Numbered from the stretch's first letter, positions 36,844 to 46,623 are shown. The stretch: 56,426 bases of DNA from Methanobacterium sp. (GCA_003151535.1 PLXT01000056.1:1-56426), one strand, 5' to 3'. Notes: generated by a model not told the origin, from the letters alone. Translations and numbers: made by a program.

Positions 36844-37471
36844 ATTCAACCACGTTAGGTACAGTAACCACTTCAATTATCTTAGAAGTTAAATCATATT
36901 TATAACGCTTAAGGTCGTCACCAGGCTTACCATATATCCTTTTAACAACAAATGCCTTTGCAAAACCCTTCCTCATCTTTCTTTCCTGTGTTTTAATTCC
37001 CCTGATCTTGAAAAGCACATGTCCGAGTTTAACAATATCACCAATTGTAAATTCAAATTCTCTGTCCACTTCAACCTTTCTTGAGAGTATTTTCCCACCA
37101 AAATCAACAGAAATTCCAACACGTGCAGGAGTGTCAATGTAATTGGCCCATATTGTATCTATTTCAGTTACAGGTGCAAACATTACCCTCCCACTTCTCT
37201 TATTTTCAATTGATGTTATCTCTGCTGGTCTTCCATCAAGATCTAATACACCCTCAAATTCTAGAAATTCATCAGGATACAATTTTACAGATGTTTTATG
37301 GCTTGATTCATATTCACTTACAACTACCCTTACTTCAATGGGCTTTTCAACCTCTACAACTTCTCTGAAAATGTTTCCACATTTATTACATTTTAATAAA
37401 AGTTCTTTAGTTAATCTACCCTTGGACTTTAATATTTCGCAGGATTCTGATCCGCAAACAGTACACTTCAT
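36833..37471 (-). CDS. HVO_0476-family zinc finger protein
   Basis: 212 residues. N-terminal zinc ribbon CTVCGSES and CNKCGNIF, then a beta-rich body including TSIENKRSGRV and DTIWANYIDTPARVGISV. This matches the widespread archaeal HVO_0476 family of unknown function. Overlaps pcm by about 10 bp, so the two share a transcript; I recall the pairing as common in methanogens. Confidence 0.78.
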   Translation of the reverse strand: MKCTVCGSESCEILKSKGRLTKELLLKCNKCGNIFREVVEVEKPIEVRVVVSEYESSHKTSVKLYPDEFLEFEGVLDLDGRPAEITSIENKRSGRVMFAPVTEIDTIWANYIDTPARVGISVDFGGKILSRKVEVDREFEFTIGDIVKLGHVLFKIRGIKTQERKMRKGFAKAFVVKRIYGKPGDDLKRYKYDLTSKIIEVVTVPNVVEYDE

Positions 37472-37719
37472 TTTTTACTTCCCTTAAATTTGAATTTAAT
37501 AAATTTAAATAAAATATTCATTCAAATTAGTTTTTTTATATAATACTTTTTTTTATTGATCTAGTCTTTTATTTGTTTTAACCGACATATTAATTTCATT
37601 AAATAAAATGTTTCAAAACATATAATATTTTAAAATATCCCATAATATTTATTTGATAATCAGGATTTAATATCATCAAAAAAGCATTTATTCTAAAAAT
37701 TTTGATAAGAAAATTGCAC
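37472..37719. other. Spacer
   Basis: About 250 bp AT-rich region, presumably with the promoter of the zinc finger-pcm pair. Nothing else seen. Confidence 0.3.
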
Positions 37720-38205
37720 CTACCCCTTTGTTTTGAGGTGGTGTTTTACAAGTCCACCATCGTTCAGGATGTCAAGCATAAACTGGTCGAATGGCTTTAT
37801 TTCAAATTTCTTTCCTGTGCTTATATTTCCAATGATCCCATTTTCAAGATCAACAGACATGATATCTCCCGTATCAGCCTCAACATCTGCTGTTATTACT
37901 GGAAGTCCCACATTTATAGCATTTCTATAGAATATCCTAGCAAATGATTTTGCTATTATAGCTGAAATACCAACATGTTTTAGGGCAACTGGAGCCTGTT
38001 CCCTCGATGATCCGCATCCAAAATTCCATCCCGCAACTATTATATCACCTTTCTGGACTTTATCTGCAAATTCAGGATCTTCTGCTTCCATTACATGTGT
38101 TGCTAGGTCATCAAGGCTAAAGGTTCGAAGATACCTTCCAGCTATAATAACATCTGTGTCAATACTGTCTCGAAATTTCCAAACTTTTCCCTCTATCTTT
38201 TCCAT
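37720..38205 (-). CDS. hacB: Homoaconitase small subunit (aconitase swivel domain)
   Basis: 161 residues, the small swivel subunit that pairs with a LeuC/HacA large subunit. Motifs: FRDSIDTDVIIAGRYLRTF and GWNFGCGSSREQAP. The specificity loop reads YLRT (residues 25-28); in Methanocaldococcus, YLRT with Arg marks homoaconitase for 2-oxosuberate (coenzyme B), whereas YLVY marks isopropylmalate isomerase. So I call HacB rather than LeuD. AAGGT lies upstream of the ATG. Next to mptG (22 bp), a cofactor neighbour. The large subunit is not in the window. Confidence 0.85.
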   Translation of the reverse strand: MEKIEGKVWKFRDSIDTDVIIAGRYLRTFSLDDLATHVMEAEDPEFADKVQKGDIIVAGWNFGCGSSREQAPVALKHVGISAIIAKSFARIFYRNAINVGLPVITADVEADTGDIMSVDLENGIIGNISTGKKFEIKPFDQFMLDILNDGGLVKHHLKTKG

Positions 38206-38226
38206 GGTTTCATACCTTCACAAAGT

Positions 38227-39228
38227 TTAGTCTAATAGTTTAGCACCATTATTTTGAGCACTGGTACTGATAATTTCACCACCAACATTCTTTAGTGCAT
38301 CGTTTGCTGCATCCACTATATTTTGTTCATTGGTATCTGTAACAGCAAAGATAGTTGGGCCAAAACTACTCATACCCACACCAGCAGCGCCAGCTGCCCT
38401 TAACTTATTCATAATTTGAGCTATATATGGATTTTGAAGTTTATTTTCTATTCTTTTAAATCCGATCGTTTGTATTTTATTTACAGCCTCTCCAAAAGTA
38501 TCAAGATCAAATTCTAAAACAGATGGCATGAGTTTCATTAACATTAGATGAGATAATTTCTCAACTTCTTTAAGTGGTATTGGACAGTAGGTTTGAAATG
38601 CGTCTATCTCCTTAGCACCTGAAACGCCCCTTTCAACGTCGGGTATCACAAGAATTATCTTCCAATCCTCTGGAAAGTCGTACCTTGCAATAATCGGTGG
38701 TGGAGTTGCACAGGATGCAGATGATGGGAAAAATCCCTGTTTTTGACTGCTTTTATGGCCACCATCAATTATGAACCCACCATTTTCAAAGGATTCAACC
38801 CCTATACCTGAGGTTCCACCTCTTCCCACTATTTTTGCTAGATCTAAGGCTGTTAAATCTTGATCATTCATGGTGGATATGAGTTTGGCAGCTGCTAATG
38901 ACAGTTGAGTTCCCGATCCCAATCCCGAATGGGGAGGGAATGCAGACTCCACTGTAAATTTAAAGCCACCTTCAATATTCAGTGCGTTCTTTATCTTAAG
39001 GGTAGAACTTTCTATTTTAGCCGTATAATCCTCTATAAGTCCATCAATAAGTTGACAAGATTTTGAAAATCCCACTTCAACCCCATTATGGGCTAATTCT
39101 GCTTCAAGTTTGAGACAGGGATTTTTTAATGTGATGCCTACACCGCCATCTATCCTACCATAGATACCATTAAGATCAAGCAGGGTCAGATGAAGGCGGG
39201 ATGGTGTTTCGATTATCAATTGATACAA
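38227..39228 (-). CDS. mptG: Beta-ribofuranosylaminobenzene 5'-phosphate synthase
   Basis: First committed step of tetrahydromethanopterin: joins 4-hydroxybenzoate/PABA-type substrate with PRPP. 333 residues, GHMP fold: ETPSRLHLTLLDLNG, GRIDGGVGI, FPPHSGLGSGTQLSLA (ATP motif), GRGGTSGIG. The TTG at 39228 gives the full frame; a TTG three codons on (39219) would start the protein as (M)IIETPSRLH, like homologues, and may be the true start. Adjacent to hacB and the Tes-like gene. Confidence 0.9.
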   Translation of the reverse strand: MYQLIIETPSRLHLTLLDLNGIYGRIDGGVGITLKNPCLKLEAELAHNGVEVGFSKSCQLIDGLIEDYTAKIESSTLKIKNALNIEGGFKFTVESAFPPHSGLGSGTQLSLAAAKLISTMNDQDLTALDLAKIVGRGGTSGIGVESFENGGFIIDGGHKSSQKQGFFPSSASCATPPPIIARYDFPEDWKIILVIPDVERGVSGAKEIDAFQTYCPIPLKEVEKLSHLMLMKLMPSVLEFDLDTFGEAVNKIQTIGFKRIENKLQNPYIAQIMNKLRAAGAAGVGMSSFGPTIFAVTDTNEQNIVDAANDALKNVGGEIISTSAQNNGAKLLD

Positions 39229-39252
39229 CCATAAAGATTATTGTGAAAAAAT

Positions 39253-40740
39253 TTATTTAGAGATTTCAGTGAATGGTTTAGAGAATTTATCCTCTATCTC
39301 TTTCCTATAAATAGTGTTCATCGAACAGAATGGTATTATTCTTCCATCAGGTACAGCATAATGAATAACACATCTTCGAACACGGTCCTGGTCGAAGTTG
39401 AATGGATCCATGAAGTGCATGCATGATATAAGAAGGGTTTTCCTGTGGAATTCTCCAAGGGATTTATATGATCTGTCCTTAAATACAGCGGTTAGTATAC
39501 TCCTTAAATCAACACTGTCTGGAGATTTTGACATATCCACTGTTTTTGGAAGTGCTACAGTTGCTCTGGCAACAATTTTTGCCTTATTAACCAGTCCACC
39601 CTTCTCCATATTCTTTGTGTTACTGGTTAAAAGGTTGAAAAATCTGTCAACATCAACGAACCGTGTGATTGGAACCATTCCATCCTCTTCAACAAAAACA
39701 TATGTTCCCGTTCCGCAGTGTGGATGGCATGTAAATGATACCTTAGGACTCTGCCCATCTATGGCCTCTATAAAATCTGAAACAGGGGTTACACAGCTGG
39801 CAGGATAGAAATCATCTGCCTTTATCTGAGCATCTGTTTGTTCTTCCACCATTCTCTCAAAGTCAGGAACTGTTACACGTTGAGCTTCAACCTCTTCTGC
39901 TGGAGTTCTACCTGCAAATGATACTGGCTGGAAGTTTACACCCCTAATAATATCGATATTCTTGGCTGCAAAACGAAGTATATCCCCAATTTGGTCATGG
40001 TTAACACCTTTTAAAATTGTTGGCACTAATACAATTCCCAGATTGGCTTTACGACAGTTTTCAATTGCTGCAAGCTTGATATCTAACATATTTCTATTTC
40101 TTAATTTGAGGTAGGGTTCCTCTGTTATCCCATCAAATTGAAGATAAACAGTATTTAATCCTGCTTCCTTAAGATCTACTGCAAGTGAAGGAAGTCTGGC
40201 AAGTCTCATACCATTTGTGGCTATTTGTATGTGCCTAAATCCTTCTTCCTTGGCAAGTTTTATTAATTCAACAATATCTTTACGAACAGTTGGTTCACCG
40301 CCTGCATATTGTATAGCTGGTGTTGGAACTGGTCTGTTATTTCTTAAATTTTGGAGCATCGTCCTAATTTCTTCATAGGTTGGCTCGTATAAAGTTTTCG
40401 AAACTGCTGCATTAGCAAAACAAACTGGACATTTCATGTTACATCTGTTGGTAACATCGATAAGTCCAAGAACAGTATGGCTCTCGTGTTCATCGCATAA
40501 TCCACAATTTTGAGGACATTCAGAATCAGCAATGGTTTGAGGGTTTTCAATTCCCTTACCAACTTTCCCATATAGATCTGCTTTTTTATAAACTTCTGAA
40601 TCGCTCCAATAAGTATTATTAAACTCTCCGTGCTCTTTGCACGTTTTCTTTATCATTATTTTGTCGTTGTCCTCATATACTTCAGCATCTAGCACTGCAA
40701 GACACTCCGGACACAGACTCTTAGTATTTTTTATAACCAT
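39253..40740 (-). CDS. tes: Radical SAM tetraether lipid synthase-like enzyme (Tes/MJ0619 family)
   Basis: 495 residues from ATG 40740 (GGGTGA just upstream). Cysteine sets: Cys10, Cys13, Cys34 (N-terminal metal site); Cys75, Cys79, Cys82 (CPQNCGLC); radical SAM Cys100, Cys104, Cys107 (CNMKCPVC); more in CHPHCGTG and the C-terminal ISCMHFMD. This is the family that forms the carbon bond joining two archaeol chains into GDGT; an older assignment was a pterin methylase for H4MPT, which the mptG neighbour could suggest. The divergent carS gene supports the lipid role. Confidence 0.8.
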   Translation of the reverse strand: MVIKNTKSLCPECLAVLDAEVYEDNDKIMIKKTCKEHGEFNNTYWSDSEVYKKADLYGKVGKGIENPQTIADSECPQNCGLCDEHESHTVLGLIDVTNRCNMKCPVCFANAAVSKTLYEPTYEEIRTMLQNLRNNRPVPTPAIQYAGGEPTVRKDIVELIKLAKEEGFRHIQIATNGMRLARLPSLAVDLKEAGLNTVYLQFDGITEEPYLKLRNRNMLDIKLAAIENCRKANLGIVLVPTILKGVNHDQIGDILRFAAKNIDIIRGVNFQPVSFAGRTPAEEVEAQRVTVPDFERMVEEQTDAQIKADDFYPASCVTPVSDFIEAIDGQSPKVSFTCHPHCGTGTYVFVEEDGMVPITRFVDVDRFFNLLTSNTKNMEKGGLVNKAKIVARATVALPKTVDMSKSPDSVDLRSILTAVFKDRSYKSLGEFHRKTLLISCMHFMDPFNFDQDRVRRCVIHYAVPDGRIIPFCSMNTIYRKEIEDKFSKPFTEISK

Positions 40741-40808
40741 TATCTCACCCAAAACGTTATTTAAGTAGCTAACATAATTATTATCTTGTTTTAAATTGGA
40801 GGTAAACT

Positions 40809-41327
40809 ATGGACTCAAGTGTAGTCAGTGTAATAAATTTATCAGCATATGCTATATACTTTATGTTACCTGCATACCTTGCCAACGTTACAGCTTTAGC
40901 ATTTGGTGGCGGAAAACCTCTGGATTTTAATCATAAATTCAGTGACGGCCGGCGAATACTAGGAAATGGGGTAACATGGAGGGGAACCATTATCGGTACT
41001 ATTATTGGGACTGTAGTGGGATTTACTCAGGGCATAATTACAGGAGATATTATACAAGGATTTTTATTGGGTCTTACTCTTGGTGGAGGGGCATTAATAG
41101 GTGATGCTTGTGGAAGCTTTATTAAAAGGCGATTAAAACTTGAAAGTGGAAGACCAGCTCCAATTTTAGACCAGTTAGACTTTGTTGTAGGCGCACTCGT
41201 ATTTGCATCTTTAATTGTTGTTATACCTGTTGAAATGATTGTGATTATACTCGTAATTAGTGTATTCCTACATCTTGGAGCTAACATTATTGCGTATCTA
41301 TTGGGCATAAAAAAAGTATGGTACTGA
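40809..41327 (+). CDS. carS: CDP-archaeol synthase
   Basis: Transfers CMP to unsaturated archaeol (digeranylgeranylglycerol), giving the precursor of all polar archaeal lipids. 172 residues with five or so membrane helices; family signature GGGKPLDFNHKFSDGRRILG, then GNGVTWRGT and GDACGSFIKRR. Site GGAGGT precedes the ATG. Divergent from the Tes-like gene with only 68 bp between them, so the control region is shared. Confidence 0.93.
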   Translation: MDSSVVSVINLSAYAIYFMLPAYLANVTALAFGGGKPLDFNHKFSDGRRILGNGVTWRGTIIGTIIGTVVGFTQGIITGDIIQGFLLGLTLGGGALIGDACGSFIKRRLKLESGRPAPILDQLDFVVGALVFASLIVVIPVEMIVIILVISVFLHLGANIIAYLLGIKKVWY

Positions 41328-41486
41328 ATCTAGAAAATTTAAATCCTGATGATTTAAAATATGTAAAATAAAATTTTAAAATGAAATTCGGTAATAGTTT
41401 TAATGTTTATTTGGATAAAAGAATACTTTTAAAAATTCCTTTATTTTTCCTTTTTTTGATTTATATTAAATAAATTCAGTTATTAG

Positions 41487-42518
41487 TTAATTTATTTTAT
41501 TTCTAATGAACTGTTCCATTAGAATTGCTGTTCCAACTGCAGGGGCAACAGTACAGTCATCTTTTTTAAGTATTTTATCCATTCCAGTGTATTCAAGACC
41601 CGCTTGTTCACATGCCTTGGCACCTAAAATATCCATTCCAAGTCCTGTGGTAACGACTTTTGTTATGTTATTCCTTTTAGAAACTTCTAGGAGGGCTTCA
41701 GAAATCTTTGAAACTTGTGTTCTATATATGTATTCTGCCATGGCTATAATTTCATTATGATTTAAAACATCCATGTCACCACATACAACCCTTGATAATC
41801 TTCTCATACATTCTTCAATGGATTTTCCAGAACCATCCATGGTGTCACAACTATATTCCTCTTCGGTGATGTTTCCAAGTATCATCTGAATATCGGCAGT
41901 TACAGCAAACAGTTCAGAAGCTATTCTTAACACTGCCCCATCCAATGGTATTTTTTCAATTAATGCAGCCACATTGGTTCTTAATGTACCACTGTAAACC
42001 AGCTCACCAGTTTTCAATCTTTCAAGATCTGATCTACCCACAGCACATTCTTTACCATTTTTAATGGGGATGATATCTGTTGTTGTACTTCCAATATCTA
42101 TTAATATACAGTTTTGATCTATTTTAGCTGCTAGTGGGGCTGTTGCAATCCAATTAGCTGCTGCAACCATTATTGGATTATCGACAACTTCTGATAGTTC
42201 CATTATTCCGTCAAGACTTACAAATCCTACCGGTACATTAAATGAATCTACCGACTTGTTTGAAATATCAATAACACCCTCTTTTTTCGTTTTATACGCA
42301 TCAACAAGTTCAGCTGTCATTGAAACCCCAACCCCATCAACTTCATCCATACATATTCCAAGGAGTTTGATCAATGCTTCAGATAGCTTATCATTTTTCA
42401 TCCACATGGGCAGATAAACAAAATCTGTTTCAACCCCAGTTATATTACCCGATTCATCAAAATCAACCACAGCAACATCTGTATTTGCCCCACCTATATC
42501 AAAACCTGCAATTTTCAT
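41487..42518 (-). CDS. mfnF: MfnF-type methanofuran biosynthesis protein (hydantoinase A/sugar kinase fold)
   Basis: 343 residues. N-terminus FDIGGANTDVAVVDF and central LIDIGSTTTDIIPI are the two phosphate-binding loops of the ASKHA fold, as in the TIGR03123 family including MJ1427. That enzyme couples the furan unit with glutamyl-tyramine in methanofuran synthesis. The 4-bp overlap with mfnD (42515-42518) supports the same pathway. Confidence 0.88.
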   Translation of the reverse strand: MKIAGFDIGGANTDVAVVDFDESGNITGVETDFVYLPMWMKNDKLSEALIKLLGICMDEVDGVGVSMTAELVDAYKTKKEGVIDISNKSVDSFNVPVGFVSLDGIMELSEVVDNPIMVAAANWIATAPLAAKIDQNCILIDIGSTTTDIIPIKNGKECAVGRSDLERLKTGELVYSGTLRTNVAALIEKIPLDGAVLRIASELFAVTADIQMILGNITEEEYSCDTMDGSGKSIEECMRRLSRVVCGDMDVLNHNEIIAMAEYIYRTQVSKISEALLEVSKRNNITKVVTTGLGMDILGAKACEQAGLEYTGMDKILKKDDCTVAPAVGTAILMEQFIRNKIN

Positions 42519-43549
42519 TTTAAAACACTTATCCTGAGGGTTTTACCCTCTTTATAAAAGTTTACAGTACCATTTAAAGTTATATCATCGGGCAGTTCCC
42601 CATAAATCGAATCCACTATTGCCTCCCCCAGGTTGAAGTTAATAATCCTTCTAAGTGCAACATAGCTAGTTGTTATCCTTGAGTTTATCTCGACTATGTG
42701 GACCATATTCCTGTCATCATCAAGTATCATATCCACACCAACAAAGCCCCTAATCCCATCAATGGATTCAATGGCATTTTTTGCTGTTTCTAGTGCAATT
42801 TCTGAGAGCCCATGCTTAAATGGAACATTACCCCCACCATATTTTAACTCACAAGAATTTAATCTGACATCTTGAAAATTTAAGCTTAAAGGAAGCGCTT
42901 TATCACCATTACATAATAGGCTGACACTTACACTGACACCATCTACATAGTCCTGGACAATACAGTATGGAAGTTGTGTAAGCATCTGTAAACGATTCTG
43001 GGCAGTCATGAATTCATCTAGAGAATTCACAACCATAACCCCTATACATGAAACACCATCAACGGGTTTAAGTACTTTTGATAAATTATCTTTCATGTAA
43101 AACTTGTAATACTCTTCAGATTTTTGATCCAAATCCTTGAAATATATTTTTTCAGTTTTTATTATCGGAAATTTATCTTTTAATGTGTTGTATGTTTCAA
43201 ATTTGTTAGTTGTTAACTTAACAGCATTTGAACTGGACCCTAAAACTATAACTCCTTGCTCTTCAATTATCAATGTGAGGTCATGCAGTATGTTGTTCTC
43301 TTCAGGTGCAATGGGAAGGCATGCATCATAATCTTGAATGTTTCTTTTAAGCCATTCCCCTAGATCTCCATTTACAATCACTGGAATGGATGGACTGTTC
43401 ATTATTTGAGAATCATCAGAAATTAGATGGTAGGTCTTGAAATCTTTTAGATCTTCTAAAAGTCCATAGAGCATTGCATGGCCCTCAACTATGAAGGATG
43501 GATCATCTAATCCAGTTGCAGTTGCAAATTCAAAAACAAGTATTTTCAT
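42515..43549 (-). CDS. mfnD: Tyramine-L-glutamate ligase
   Basis: ATP-grasp enzyme joining tyramine to glutamate in methanofuran synthesis. 344 residues: KILVFEFATATGLDDPSF at the N-terminus, ATP-grasp segments VLKPVDGVSCIG, VQDYVDGVSVSVSLL, and the metal-binding MVHIVEINSRITTSYV. GGAG precedes the ATG. Translationally coupled to mfnF. Confidence 0.9.
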   Translation of the reverse strand: MKILVFEFATATGLDDPSFIVEGHAMLYGLLEDLKDFKTYHLISDDSQIMNSPSIPVIVNGDLGEWLKRNIQDYDACLPIAPEENNILHDLTLIIEEQGVIVLGSSSNAVKLTTNKFETYNTLKDKFPIIKTEKIYFKDLDQKSEEYYKFYMKDNLSKVLKPVDGVSCIGVMVVNSLDEFMTAQNRLQMLTQLPYCIVQDYVDGVSVSVSLLCNGDKALPLSLNFQDVRLNSCELKYGGGNVPFKHGLSEIALETAKNAIESIDGIRGFVGVDMILDDDRNMVHIVEINSRITTSYVALRRIINFNLGEAIVDSIYGELPDDITLNGTVNFYKEGKTLRISVLK

Positions 43550-43677
43550 TTACTTTCTCCAGATAAGATCAGATAGTTATATTTACCATAATTCACTGTT
43601 TTTCAGTGGAACATAAATCAGATAAACCTTTGCATGGATTTATCTGTTAAATATTTGATGGATGATAATAAATCGTA

Positions 43678-44994
43678 CTAATCTAATTTAAATTTGTTTA
43701 TAAGGACATTTTTATCCTTAAGGTTGACATCAGGATAGGGAAATTTAATTTTATTGTCCATAAATATCATGTTAACTGTTGAACCAGTATGTATTTCCTC
43801 ATATCCAGATACAGTTATATTTTCCTGAATTCTTAGGACTTCCCGGCCAATGAAACTTTTAACATGTTCAGGCAAGTTAATATCAAATTTACCACAATTA
43901 TAATCACTTATAACTGCTTTTATTATATTCTTTGAGGATTGACCATTTCCATAGGGATTCTTTGCGTTTTTCATTTTCTGGTAGAGTGTGGAGTCATTTG
44001 ATATCCTTATGTAGGCATCTACAATCATATCTTTATCGGTACCAACGAGGATATTTCCACCTGTTTTAACAGTTTCAGGCCTTTCTGTATTATAACGTAA
44101 TGTTATACACGGAATATTAAGTGTTATGGCTTCTTCCTGTAATCCACCAGAGTCTGTCATAACAAATTTTGATTTAGAAAGGAGTAAAAGAAAGTCAAGA
44201 TATCCTAATGGTTTTATGATTTTGATATGTGGTGAATTTTCAAGTGTATCATAAAAACCAAATTTTTTAAGCGTCTTAGCTGTTCTTGGATGCACAGGAA
44301 AGATTACAGTGATATTATTAAGTTCTAAAAGAGCATCTACTATATTTTTGAGCCTTTTAGGGTCATCAACATTCTCTGCCCTGTGAATTGTAAGTATTAA
44401 AATGTCACCTGTTACTTGAAGTTCATTTAAAATATTGGATTCAACTTCAGCAATTTTTAAATGCCTATAACATGCATCAACAATTGTGTTGCCGGTTATG
44501 TATATTTCATGAGGGTTAATATTTTCAAACAGTAGGTTTATGGCAGATTCTTCGGTTGGAACAAAGAATATGTTTGAACAAATATCTGCTATCTGTCTGT
44601 TTATCTCTTCAGGCATGGTTTTATCATAGGATCTTAACCCTGCCTCCACATGTCCAACAGCCATATGAAGCTTTGAAGCTGTTAAAGCACCAGCAAGAAC
44701 TGCATTTGTATCCCCCTGAACCATTATAATATCAGGCTTTTCTGCTATTAAAACATTTTCAATACTTTCCATCATAATAGCAGTTTGTTTTCCATGGGAA
44801 TTTGAACCAACACCAATATTGTAGTCGGGTTTTTTAATCTTTAACTCCTGGAAGAACTGTTGTGACATTTCATGATCATAATGCTGTCCAGTATGAATTA
44901 AAATATTATCGATCCCCATTTTTTCTATTTCATCTAAAACAGGGGCCATTTTAATTATTTCTGGTCTTGTTCCAATCACCGTTGCAATTTTCAT
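43678..44994 (-). CDS. wecB: UDP-N-acetylglucosamine 2-epimerase with C-terminal extension
   Basis: Makes UDP-ManNAc for cell-surface glycans. Start ATG 44994 (GGAG six bases before; the ATG at 45006 is part of that site). Motifs: GTRPE (8-12), HTGQHYDHEMS, VQGDTNAVL, GHVEAGLRS, PEEINR, DSGGLQEEA. The catalytic core ends near residue 376; a further 60 residues follow (SFIGREVLRIQENITV, TGSTVNMIF), not seen in ordinary WecB of about 370 residues. The role of this tail is unknown. Confidence 0.92.
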   Translation of the reverse strand: MKIATVIGTRPEIIKMAPVLDEIEKMGIDNILIHTGQHYDHEMSQQFFQELKIKKPDYNIGVGSNSHGKQTAIMMESIENVLIAEKPDIIMVQGDTNAVLAGALTASKLHMAVGHVEAGLRSYDKTMPEEINRQIADICSNIFFVPTEESAINLLFENINPHEIYITGNTIVDACYRHLKIAEVESNILNELQVTGDILILTIHRAENVDDPKRLKNIVDALLELNNITVIFPVHPRTAKTLKKFGFYDTLENSPHIKIIKPLGYLDFLLLLSKSKFVMTDSGGLQEEAITLNIPCITLRYNTERPETVKTGGNILVGTDKDMIVDAYIRISNDSTLYQKMKNAKNPYGNGQSSKNIIKAVISDYNCGKFDINLPEHVKSFIGREVLRIQENITVSGYEEIHTGSTVNMIFMDNKIKFPYPDVNLKDKNVLINKFKLD

Positions 44995-45078
44995 GAAAAA
45001 CTCCATTATTCCATAATAAAAATTAAGTATAAAAATAGATGTGTATAAGTTTTATTAATAGTTATTTTTTCCTAATAC

Positions 45079-46512
45079 TCAGGGTCTCCTTCTCTGAGCC
45101 CTGTACTCATCCACAAGTTTTAGAAGATTTTCATTGTTTTCCTTTTCCTTCTGATTGTTTACATGTTCTTTCCATCTTTCAATTTCAACTTTAAAATCCT
45201 TAGAGTTTACAAGGTAAAATTCAGTCATAGATGTCATTTTTACACTGTTTGCAGGTATCAATGGGACCATATTCTCTTCAAATATATTTTCTGCAGGATC
45301 TGATATTTTATCCATTATGATAACCGCTTTAACTCCCAGATTAATTATCATCGAAGCAGTTTGAGATCCACCACCTTCAGAATTCTTTAAAAGGACTATA
45401 TCACCCATTCCAATTTTCCATTTGTCACATGCTTCCTTTATACCCTCCTTTGTAAAGAATTCAATAATTTTTACTGGTAAGGTATTTTCAGAGATTTTTA
45501 AAGGTTTAATCTCGTTCAATGACCTTAATCCTTCTTCTAATTCTATTCTTCTGGATTTTTCTTCGTTGTATTTTTCCTGGATACGTTTTATTATTGCAAT
45601 TTTAGATGAAACTTCCTTCTTTTGAAGGATCTTCTTAGTGTAATTATAGTGGAGTTTATCCACCTTTGACTGGAGTTTAGAAATTTCAGTCTTATAATAA
45701 CAATTATTTTCTTCTAGAAGAATGTTTTTTCGTTTTAAGTTGTCAATATTTCTTTTCTGGGACTTTAATTTATGTTTCAATCTGGATATTACCACATTAT
45801 CATAATCTGATTTAACCATGTCCTGTGTATCATTTGAATCATCAGTGGTAAATTCAATGGTATTTATTTCAGTGTCATGTGGTTTTGTATTGGGCTCGGA
45901 TACATTATTAGTATCTAAATTCTTATTAGAATTTTTTAAAATAGTATTTTCTTTATTAATTTCTTCAGTTATTTGTTTTATGGCGTTACTTATTGATACA
46001 CCATTTATAACCAAAGTCTTTATGGAGTCTATTGCCCTATCATCAAGTTCTGCCTTTTCTGCACGTTTAGTTATCTGTTGAAATTTATTAAAATGATCTC
46101 GGTATGTTTTTACTGCTGCTGCCAAAGCATCTCTCTCGTGTGCATTTTGGCGAATTTCAAGCGATTTATTGTTCTCATATTTCAGATATGAATCTACTAT
46201 ATCTATCTTGGATTCAATGGACATGCACTTGTAAGGAGACCATATTTTAGAATTTAATGTTGTTGCAAGTTTTTTAACAGTTTTTGGTATGGGATATACA
46301 TCAGTGGCAACTAAAACTGTTTTTCCATATGATATTATATGACTGATTATTTCAGAACGCCGGATTTCCTTACAACTTGCCAGTGAGATCAAGTTTCCAT
46401 AAAGATCTAGTATGGCTATTCCCACTGTGAGTCCCGGATCAAATCCAACAATGATTCCTCTATGGGAATTATTGGTTCTGTCTGGTTTTAAAAATAAATC
46501 TGAACCTTTCAT
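45079..46512 (-). CDS. DUF460 protein: RNase H/RuvC-like domain plus coiled coil
   Basis: 477 residues. N-terminal FDPGLTVGIAILDL and later HERDALAAAV carry acidic residues at positions expected for a RuvC-like nuclease fold (Asp in the first strand, His/Asp in the last helix). Next a long Lys/Glu coiled coil (about residues 240-335), and a C-terminal domain ending in RAQRRRP. DUF460 is an archaeal family of unknown role, possibly a structure-specific nuclease. The gene lies between truA and wecB, in the same direction. Confidence 0.8.
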   Translation of the reverse strand: MKGSDLFLKPDRTNNSHRGIIVGFDPGLTVGIAILDLYGNLISLASCKEIRRSEIISHIISYGKTVLVATDVYPIPKTVKKLATTLNSKIWSPYKCMSIESKIDIVDSYLKYENNKSLEIRQNAHERDALAAAVKTYRDHFNKFQQITKRAEKAELDDRAIDSIKTLVINGVSISNAIKQITEEINKENTILKNSNKNLDTNNVSEPNTKPHDTEINTIEFTTDDSNDTQDMVKSDYDNVVISRLKHKLKSQKRNIDNLKRKNILLEENNCYYKTEISKLQSKVDKLHYNYTKKILQKKEVSSKIAIIKRIQEKYNEEKSRRIELEEGLRSLNEIKPLKISENTLPVKIIEFFTKEGIKEACDKWKIGMGDIVLLKNSEGGGSQTASMIINLGVKAVIIMDKISDPAENIFEENMVPLIPANSVKMTSMTEFYLVNSKDFKVEIERWKEHVNNQKEKENNENLLKLVDEYRAQRRRP

Positions 46513-46623
46513 ACCTTCTGAACTAACATTTCTATAAACCAGGTGATTTCCTCCATCTGGGTAATCTTATGCTAATTATGTGTAATTTATGGTCTTCATA
46601 ATATTTATGGTTGCACTGGATTT

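Noticed and set aside
46509..46556. 15-codon leader frame whose TGA overlaps the ATG of the DUF460 gene
   Set aside because: Its ATG overlaps the GGAGG site, so the site more likely serves the main gene; ATGA overlap can arise by chance. Not enough to claim a regulatory leader peptide.
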